A stretch of DNA of 64,000 bases from Ancylobacter sp. WKF20. GTDB taxonomy: Bacteria; Pseudomonadota; Alphaproteobacteria; Rhizobiales; Xanthobacteraceae. This document shows positions 56,692-64,000 of the stretch, piece after piece. The notes beneath the pieces were generated by a model. That model saw only the letters and a list, made by a program, of their open reading frames with translations, was not told the origin of the DNA and searched no databases. Made by a program: the position numbers and the translations under genes. The stretch spans positions 1,488,001-1,552,000 of the forward strand of contig NZ_CP121679.1 of assembly GCF_029760895.1 (NCBI RefSeq). The letters are read 5' to 3'. Numbering within the stretch: position 1 is the first letter of the stretch; each line of letters opens with the position of its first letter.

Positions 56692-57609
56692 ATGGAAGTC
56701 TTCATTCAGCAGCTCATCAACGGGCTGACGCTGGGCTCGATCTATGGGCTCATCGCCATTGGCTACACGATGGTCTTTGGCATCATCGGCATGGTGAACT
56801 TCGCCCATGGCGACGTGTTCATGGTGTCCACCTTCATCGCCCTGGTCTGCTTCCTGCTGCTCACCACGGTGCTCGGCATCACCTCGATCTTCCTGGCGCT
56901 GGCCATCGTGCTGGTGGTGGCGATGTTCTTCACATCACTGACCAACTGGGCGATCGAGCGCGTGGCCTACCGGCCCTTGCGCGGCTCGTTCCGCCTCGCG
57001 CCGATGATCTCGGCCATCGGCATGTCGATCTTCCTCGCCAATTTCGTCCAGGTCTCTCAGGGCCCGCGCAACAAGCCGGTGCCGCCGATGGTGACCGACG
57101 TGATCGTGCTGATGGACTCCGGCAACTACCAGGTCACGCTGGCGTGGAAGCAGGTCATCATCATGGCGGTGACCGCGCTGCTGCTGATGGGCTTCTGGTA
57201 CCTCGTGCAGAAGACCTCGCTCGGCCGCGCCCAGCGCGCCGTGGAGCAGGACCGCAAGATGGCGGCGCTGCTCGGCATCAATGTCGACCACACCATCTCG
57301 CTGACCTTCGTCATCGGCGCCGCGCTCGCCGCCGTCGCGGGCGTCATGTACATGATGTATTATGGTGTCGCGCACTTTGCCGACGGCTTCGTGCCGGGCG
57401 TGAAGGCCTTCACCGCCGCGGTTCTGGGCGGCATCGGCTCGCTGCCCGGCGCCGTGCTGGGCGGGCTGCTGATCGGCCTGATCGAGGTGTTCTGGTCGGC
57501 CTATTTCTCCATCGAGTACAAGGACGTCGCCGCCTTCTCGATCCTTGCCATCACCCTCATCTTCATGCCGCAGGGCCTGCTCGGCCGGCCGGAAGTCGAG
57601 AAGGTCTGA
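56692..57609 (+). CDS. livH: Branched-chain amino acid ABC transporter permease LivH
   Basis: 305-residue inner-membrane permease with about eight helices: LINGLTLGSIYGLIAIGYTMVFGIIGMVNFAHGDVFM at the N-terminus is the LivH hallmark, and FTAAVLGGIGSLPGAVLGG near the end lies in the ATPase-coupling region. First gene of livHMGF. Loops are slightly longer than in E. coli (residues 100-160). Confidence 0.94.
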   Translation: MEVFIQQLINGLTLGSIYGLIAIGYTMVFGIIGMVNFAHGDVFMVSTFIALVCFLLLTTVLGITSIFLALAIVLVVAMFFTSLTNWAIERVAYRPLRGSFRLAPMISAIGMSIFLANFVQVSQGPRNKPVPPMVTDVIVLMDSGNYQVTLAWKQVIIMAVTALLLMGFWYLVQKTSLGRAQRAVEQDRKMAALLGINVDHTISLTFVIGAALAAVAGVMYMMYYGVAHFADGFVPGVKAFTAAVLGGIGSLPGAVLGGLLIGLIEVFWSAYFSIEYKDVAAFSILAITLIFMPQGLLGRPEVEKV

Positions 57610-57620
57610 GGTAGGCCGCC

Positions 57621-59053
57621 ATGGCAGTCCAGCTTGCCGACACCGCGCCCGCCCCGGCGCAGACGTCCGTGATGGCTCACGCCCTCAAGGATGCCTTCAT
57701 CACCGGCCTCATCGCCACCGGCCTCTTCGGTCCCCTGATCGGCTTCCAGACGATCGTCATCGATGGGGCGCTCGGTCTCGCATACCGGCCAATGACGCTG
57801 GCCGTCATGGTCGGCATCATCTTCGTCGGCCGCCTGATCCTCAATCTGACGATCTGGTCGCCCAACCGCCCGCCCCGGACCAAGACCGGCCCGACCGTGT
57901 TCGACCGCATGGGCACGACCGTCGGACCGGCGGTCAAGCCAGCGCTGCTCGGGCTGGCGATCTTCTTCCCGTTCATCGCCGCCGCCTCCATGGGCGGCCT
58001 GAGCGAGAGCCGCTATCTCATCGACCTCGGCATCCTCATCCTCACCTATGTGATGCTGGGCTGGGGCCTGAACATCGTGGTGGGCCTCGCCGGCCTGCTC
58101 GACCTCGGTTACGTCGCCTTTTACGCGGTGGGTGCCTATACCTACGCGCTGCTGGCGACCTCGGCGCCGATCAATGATTTCTTCGCCGGTCTGTTCGGCG
58201 AGACCTTCTGGGCGAGCTGGGCCTTCTGGATCTGCCTGCCCATGGCGGGCCTGTTTGCCGGCGTCTGGGGCATGATCCTCGGCTTTCCGGTTCTGCGCCT
58301 GCGCGGCGACTACCTCGCCATCGTTACGCTGGCCTTCGGCGAGATCATCCGCCTCGTGCTCATCAACTGGGTGGACTTCACCGGCGGCGGCGCAGGCATC
58401 GCCTCGATCCCGCGGGCGACCTTCTTCGGCATTCCCTTCACCGCGGGCGAGGATGGGTTCGCGGCGCGCTTCGGGCTCGAATTCAGCCCGATGCACCGCA
58501 TCATCTTCCTCTATTTCGTCATTCTCGCCCTCGCTCTGCTCACCGCCTTCGTGACGGTGCGGCTGCGCAAGCTGCCGGTCGGGCGGGCGTGGGAAGCGCT
58601 GCGCGAGGATGAGATCGCCTGTCGTTCGCTCGGCATCAACACCACCAATGTGAAGCTCTCGGCCTTCGCCACCGGCGCCATGTTCGGCGGCTTTGCCGGC
58701 TGCTTCTTCGCGGTGCGTGCCGGCTTCGTCTCCCCGGAGAGCTTTACCTTCGACATCTCGGCGATGATCCTCGCCATTGTGGTGCTCGGCGGCATGGGCT
58801 CGCAGATCGGCGTCGCGGTGGCGGCGGCGGTGATGATGGGCGGCATGGAGATGCTGCGCAATCTTGGCTTCCTCACCCAGATCTTCGGCAACGAGTTCGA
58901 CCCGAGCCTCTACCGCATGCTGCTGTTCGGCTTCGCCATGGTCACGATCATGGTCTGGAAGCCCCGCGGCCTCGTCTCCACCCGCGATCCCACCATCTTC
59001 CTGAAGGAGCGCAAGGCGGTGTCCGGCGATCTCGTCAAGGAGGGGCACGGCTG

Positions 59054-59054
<1 letters not shown>
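57621..59054 (+). CDS. livM: Branched-chain amino acid ABC transporter permease LivM
   Basis: 477-residue permease partner of LivH. The N-terminal 120 residues are an extension containing two helices, as in long rhizobial LivM proteins. The core has [29 protein letters not shown] and the [20 protein letters not shown] coupling loop. It starts 11 bp after livH and shares one base with the livG start. Confidence 0.93.
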
Positions 59055-60015
<961 letters not shown>

Positions 60016-60019
<4 letters not shown>

Positions 60020-60798
60020 GCGACACAGTGACCACCGTGCCCCACAGCGCCGGCGCGCCGCTCGCCCCGAGCGACGCCGAACCCATGCTGGCCGTGCGCG
60101 GCGTAAAGACCTTCTACGGGAACATCATGGCGCTGAAGGGCGTCGATGTGGACGTCCACAAGGGCGAGATCGTCACCCTGATCGGCTCCAACGGCGCCGG
60201 CAAGTCGACGCTGATGATGACCATCTTCGGCCAGCCGCGCGCCCGTGAGGGGCAGATCGTCTATGAAGGCCGCGACATCACCAAGATGCCGACCCACGAG
60301 ATCGCGCAGCTCAAGATCGCGCAATCGCCGGAAGGCCGCCGCATCTTTCCGCGCATGACCGTGTTCGAAAACCTGCAGATGGGTGCCTCGGTCGACGGCT
60401 TCGCCCATTTCGAGCAGGATCTCGAGAAGGTCTTCGTGCTATTCCCGCGCCTCAAGGAGCGCATCAACCAGCGTGGCGGCACGCTGTCGGGCGGCGAGCA
60501 GCAGATGCTCGCCATCGGCCGCGCCCTGATGAGCCGCCCGCGCCTCTTGATGCTGGACGAGCCCTCGCTCGGCCTCGCGCCGCTGATCGTCAAGCAGATC
60601 TTCGACGCGATCCGCGAACTGAACCGCACCGAAGGTCTCACCGTGTTCTTGGTCGAGCAGAACGCGTTCCATGCGCTGAAGCTCGCCCATCGCGGCTATG
60701 TGCTGGTGAACGGCCTCGTCACCATGTCCGGCCCTGGCCGTGAACTGCTGGAGCGCCCCGAGGTACGGGCGGCCTATCTCGAAGGTGGGAAGCACTGA
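60016..60798 (+). CDS. livF: Branched-chain amino acid ABC transporter ATPase LivF
   Basis: 260-residue ATPase starting with GTG inside the livG end (4-bp overlap). Walker A is GSNGAGKST, then SPEGRRIFPRMTVFENLQMGA, signature LSGGEQQMLAIGRALM and Walker B LLMLDEPSLGLAP. It pairs with LivG to energise import. Confidence 0.94.
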
Positions 60799-60799
60799 C

Positions 60800-61276
60800 A
60801 TGGCACAGACCAGCGGCACGCTCATCTCCCAGGGCCCGACGACCAGCCTCGCGGTGGTCGTGCCCGCCCTCGTCGTCATCGCCATTCTGGTGGCATCGGT
60901 CATCACGCCATCCTCGGTCATCGAGGTGTCGCGCGGCGATTTCCTGCTCGTCACCGTGTTCCTCGGCGGCGGTGCGGCCTGGTTCACCGGCCGCTCCATC
61001 GCCCGCACCTGGCGGGTGTACCGCCAGGCGGTGGTCTACGCGCTCCTGCTCGGCTGCGTGGTGCGCTTCTTCCACTTCGCGCTGTTCCAGGGGACGCTCC
61101 TGTCCCTGCACTATTTCCTGACGGATACGGCCTTCCTGGTGGCGCTCGCCACCCTCGGCTTCCGCTCCGAGCGGGCAAGCCAGATGGCGACGCGCTATGG
61201 CTGGATCTACCGTCAGTCGGGGCCGTTTGGCTGGCTCGAGGGCGCCTCCCGCGAGGCGTCCGGCGAGCGGAGCTGA
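60800..61276 (+). CDS. Liv-operon membrane protein (DUF6867-like)
   Basis: 158-residue protein with four hydrophobic segments (LAVVVPALVVIAILVASVI; FLLVTVFLGGGAAWFTG; VVYALLLGCVVRFFHFALF; TAFLVALATLG) and a conserved-looking C-terminus RYGWIYRQSGPFGW. It begins one base after the livF stop, so it is certainly part of the operon. Homologues in rhizobia occupy the same place; the DUF number is from memory. Role in transport is not known; it could be an accessory membrane subunit. Confidence 0.72.
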   Translation: MAQTSGTLISQGPTTSLAVVVPALVVIAILVASVITPSSVIEVSRGDFLLVTVFLGGGAAWFTGRSIARTWRVYRQAVVYALLLGCVVRFFHFALFQGTLLSLHYFLTDTAFLVALATLGFRSERASQMATRYGWIYRQSGPFGWLEGASREASGERS

Positions 61277-61405
61277 GCGGCCTTCACCATGTTTCGCTTC
61301 CTCATCGACAGGGGTGCGGAAAAGAGCATGATAGCGGTCAGGGGTGACAGCTACCTGGCCGTGCAGGCTGCGAAGACTACCCTTTCAGAATCAGGAGAGA
61401 AGTTC

Positions 61406-62506
61406 ATGAAGAAGCTTCTGTTTGCGGGCATTGCGCTCGGCGCCATGGCGGCGCTGGCCGTGCCGGCCTCGGCGCAGGTAAAGGTCGGCGTCGGCGGTCC
61501 GATCACCGGCCCGAACGCCACCTTCGGCGCCCAGCTCAAGAACGGCGCCGAGCAGTGGGCGGCGGACGTCAACGCCGCCGGCGGTCTCCTCGGCCAGAAG
61601 GTCGAGATCGTGGTGGGCGACGACGCCTCCAAGCCCGAGCAGGGCGTCTCGGTGGCCAACAAGTTCATCGCCGACGGCGTGAAGTTCGTGATCGGCCACT
61701 TCAACTCGGGCGTGTCGATCCCGGCCTCCGAGCAGTATGCCGAAGCCGGCGTGATCGCCATCTCCCCGGCCTCGACTAACCCGAAGCTGACCGAGCGCGG
61801 CCTCACCAACGTGTTCCGCACCTGCGGTCGTGACGACCAGCAGGGCGCCGTTGCCGCCGCCTACATCCTTCAGAACCTGAAGGGCAAGAAGATCGCCATC
61901 GTCCACGACAAGACCCCCTACGGTAAGGGTCTGGCCGACGAGACCAAGAAGGCGCTCAACGCCGGTGGCGTGACCGAAGTCGTCTATGAAGGCATCAACC
62001 CGGGCGAGAAGGACTATTCCGCTCTCGTTTCCAAGCTGAAGGCCGCGAACGTCGACATTCTCTACTACGGCGGTCTGCACACCGAAGCCGGCCTGCTGGT
62101 GCGCCAGCTGCGCGACCAGGGCCAGAACACCGTCCTGTTCTCCGGCGACGGCATCACCGACAAGGAGTTCTGGACCATCGCCGGTCCGGGCGCCGCTGGC
62201 ACCCTCATGACCTTCGGCCCGGATCCGCGCAAGAGCCCGGCCGCCGTCAAGGTCGTCGAGGAGTTCAAGAAGAAGAACATCGACCCCGAGGGTTATGTTC
62301 TCTACTCCTACGCCGCTGGCCAGGTGATCCAGCAGGCCGTCGAAGCGACCAAGTCGCTCGATACCAAGAAGGTCGCCGAGTACATCCACTCGGGCGCGGC
62401 TTTCAACACGGTGCTCGGCAAGCTGACCTTCGACAAGAAGGGTGACCGCACCAACCTCGACTACGTCGTCTATGTCTGGAAGGACGGCGGCTACACCGAG
62501 CTCTGA
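61406..62506 (+). CDS. livK: Branched-chain amino acid ABC transporter substrate-binding protein
   Basis: 366-residue periplasmic binding protein with a signal peptide ending near PASAQ (MKKLLFAGIALGAMAALAVP). Mature part VKVGVGGPITGPNATFGAQLK and HFNSGVSIPASEQYAEAGVI carry the Leu/Ile/Val-binding fold. A strong AGGAGAG ribosome binding site fixes the start. It lies 129 bp after the membrane protein gene, so it may have its own promoter, and ends in a strong terminator. Confidence 0.93.
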   Translation: MKKLLFAGIALGAMAALAVPASAQVKVGVGGPITGPNATFGAQLKNGAEQWAADVNAAGGLLGQKVEIVVGDDASKPEQGVSVANKFIADGVKFVIGHFNSGVSIPASEQYAEAGVIAISPASTNPKLTERGLTNVFRTCGRDDQQGAVAAAYILQNLKGKKIAIVHDKTPYGKGLADETKKALNAGGVTEVVYEGINPGEKDYSALVSKLKAANVDILYYGGLHTEAGLLVRQLRDQGQNTVLFSGDGITDKEFWTIAGPGAAGTLMTFGPDPRKSPAAVKVVEEFKKKNIDPEGYVLYSYAAGQVIQQAVEATKSLDTKKVAEYIHSGAAFNTVLGKLTFDKKGDRTNLDYVVYVWKDGGYTEL

Positions 62507-62551
62507 TCGCGCATCGGGCCGCTCGCGCGGCGCCGCTTACACCTGACGAAG

Positions 62552-62580
62552 AACCCGCCGGTTAGCGCCGGCGGGTTTTT
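62552..62580 (+). terminator. Intrinsic terminator of the liv operon
   Basis: AACCCGCCGG pairs with CCGGCGGGTT around TTAGCG and is followed by TTTC, 45 bp after the livK stop. It lies directly before the end of the converging ccdA gene. Confidence 0.88.
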
Positions 62581-62589
62581 CTTTGCGCC

Positions 62590-63321
62590 TCAGCCGAAGC
62601 GGGAGAGCGCCGGAAACGTCTCCAGCAGCCAGAAGCTCATCGTCGCCATCCAGCCGGAGAGGAAGCCGATGCCGGTGAGCACCAGAAGGCCCCCCATCAC
62701 CTTCTCGACCATAGGCAGATAGCGCCGGGCATGAACGAGCAGGCCGAGCGCCGGGCGCGCCATAGCGGCGACCAGCAGAAAGGGCACGCCGAGGCCAGCG
62801 GAATAGACGGCCAGTAGCCCCGCCCCGCGCGTCAGCGTCTGCTCGCTCGCCGCCACGGCGAGGATCGCCGCAAGCACCGGCCCGATGCAGGGCGTCCAGC
62901 CAAAGGCGAAGGCGAGGCCCATCACATAGGCGCCGGCGAGTGTGGAAGGCGCATCGACATGCACGCGGCGCGTGCGCGTCAGCCAGCCGAAGCGCAGCAC
63001 GCCGAGGAAGTGCAGCCCCATCAGCAGGATGGCGACGCCGGCTACAATGCTGAGCTCCTGCGAATACATGCGCAGATAGCCGCCGGCCACCGAAGCGCCC
63101 GCGCCCAGCGCCACGAAGACAGTCGAGAAACCCGCCACGAATAGAAGCGCCGCACCGAGCGTGCGGCGCGCGGCGGCGTCGGTCGGCGCCTTGTGGGTGA
63201 TCTGGTCGAGGCTGGTGCCGGCGAGATAGCACAGATAGGGCGGTACCAGAGGCAGCACGCAGGGCGACACGAAGCTGGCAATGCCCGCGGCAAAGGCCGC
63301 CGGGAGGGTGACGTCGGCCAT
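62590..63321 (-). CDS. ccdA: Cytochrome c biogenesis protein CcdA
   Basis: 243-residue inner-membrane thiol reductant carrier with six helices that moves electrons from thioredoxin to periplasmic apocytochrome c maturation. The Cys pair is in FVSPCVLPLVPPYLC (residue about 20) and GWTPCIGPVLAAIL (residue about 142). The start MADVTLPAA at 63321 is the family N-terminus. Divergent from the P1 peptidase gene. Confidence 0.93.
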   Translation of the reverse strand: MADVTLPAAFAAGIASFVSPCVLPLVPPYLCYLAGTSLDQITHKAPTDAAARRTLGAALLFVAGFSTVFVALGAGASVAGGYLRMYSQELSIVAGVAILLMGLHFLGVLRFGWLTRTRRVHVDAPSTLAGAYVMGLAFAFGWTPCIGPVLAAILAVAASEQTLTRGAGLLAVYSAGLGVPFLLVAAMARPALGLLVHARRYLPMVEKVMGGLLVLTGIGFLSGWMATMSFWLLETFPALSRFG

Positions 63322-63434
63322 GAACTGCGCAACCTTTACCGGACTGTTGGACCTTCCAATGCACGCCCGCTTGAGCTTATGCAATGTGGCCGCTTGGCCT
63401 CTCCCCGTGATGTGATGCTGCTGGTGCCCGCCCG

Positions 63435-64000
63435 ATGCGCAACCTGATCACCGACGTTCCCGGCCTACGCGTCGGCAACGCCACCGACCTCGCCCTCGCC
63501 TCGGGCGTCACCGCCGTCATCTTCGACGAACCGACCGTCGCCTCGGTCGATGTACGCGGCGGCGGGCCCGGCACGCGCGAGACCGATCTTCTGGCACCGG
63601 ACGAGACCGTGGGCGCCATCCACGCCCTTGCCCTTTCGGGCGGCTCCGCCTTCGGGCTCGACGCCGGCGCCGGGGTGATGGCGGCGCTGGCCGAGCGCGG
63701 CATCGGCTTTGCCGTCGGCAGTGCCCTGGTACCCATCGTGCCCGGCGCCGTGCTGTTCGATCTTCTGAATGGCGGCGACAAGAACTGGGGCCGCTTTCCG
63801 CCCTATCGCGATCTCGGCTACGCCGCCGCCAATGCCGCCGGGCTCGATTTCCCGCTCGGCACGGTCGGCGCGGGCACCGGCGCCACGACGGTCGATCTGA
63901 AGGGCGGGCTGGGTTCGGCCTCGATGATCGCGGCAAGCGGCCACAGGGTCGGCGCGCTGGTGGCGGTGAATGCCTGCGGGGCGACCAATTTCCCCAATGC
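63435..64000 (+). CDS. P1 family peptidase (DmpA/BapA-like), N-terminal part
   Basis: Incomplete at the window edge; 188 codons visible. The start MRNLITDVPGLRVGNATD, VRGGGPGTRETDLL and GGSAFGLDAGAGVMAAL, then GATTVDLKGGLGSASM match the P1 (L-aminopeptidase D-amidase/D-esterase) family. These precursors cleave themselves at a Ser or Cys further downstream, which is not visible here. No strong ribosome binding site precedes the ATG. Divergent from ccdA. Confidence 0.88.
   Translation, partial: MRNLITDVPGLRVGNATDLALASGVTAVIFDEPTVASVDVRGGGPGTRETDLLAPDETVGAIHALALSGGSAFGLDAGAGVMAALAERGIGFAVGSALVPIVPGAVLFDLLNGGDKNWGRFPPYRDLGYAAANAAGLDFPLGTVGAGTGATTVDLKGGLGSASMIAASGHRVGALVAVNACGATNFPN

Overview
The window is about 64 kb of GC-rich DNA with dense, short-spaced genes. 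It holds one tRNA gene and no rRNA, insertion sequence, integrase, prophage or CRISPR array. Protein families point to an alphaproteobacterium of the order Hyphomicrobiales, probably Xanthobacteraceae-like. Indicators are a groES with an Ala/Lys-rich tail, a PutA with an N-terminal ribbon-helix-helix domain, DUF3126, Usg, BTLCP and BcsS proteins, an Anbu cluster, and palindromic intergenic repeats. The order is an inference from family content, because no marker gene fixes it.

Layout. 1-10.9 kb: mixed housekeeping and accessory genes (rhomboid protease fragment, LapG-like peptidase, acetyltransferase, gamma carbonic anhydrase, DUF3126, cysE, an alpha/beta hydrolase, an AT-rich orphan restriction-like endonuclease, a membrane protein, a zinc-finger protein, a flavin monooxygenase, a DMT exporter, a luciferase-like oxidoreductase). 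11-22 kb: putA with candidate self-operator sites, tRNA-Leu(UAA), a run DoxX-fhs, gpt, a nitrate/sulfonate/taurine-type ABC importer and a CinA-like protein. 22.3-27.2 kb: the Anbu cluster (ATP-grasp ligase, alpha-E protein, transglutaminase, proteasome-like Anbu peptidase) with a LysE-type exporter inserted in it. 27.2-34.9 kb: a 23-residue membrane peptide, an SDR, a DUF2235 hydrolase, ExoD, Usg, groES-groEL with two degenerate CIRCE sites and a triplicated groEL 3' end, and an MFS transporter. 35-35.8 kb: a cluster of palindromic repeats. 35.8-44.1 kb: an autotransporter, an ABC-2/HlyD export system and a phytase-like secreted protein. 44.4-47.6 kb: a TRAP transporter operon. 47.7-56.3 kb: HerA-like ATPase, DUF488, BcsS, a molybdenum-enzyme maturation operon (CoxI/XdhC/MocA-like), a lysine-2,3-aminomutase-like radical SAM enzyme, an HI0933-type flavoprotein and a flavin reductase. 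56.7-62.6 kb: a complete branched-chain amino acid (liv) ABC operon. The window ends with ccdA and the start of a P1-family aminopeptidase.

The least ordinary parts are the Anbu cluster with its exporter, the 90-bp tandem duplication behind groEL that repeats the GGMGGMDF tail in frame after each stop, the orphan AT-rich HsdR-N protein, and the repeat cluster next to the autotransporter.
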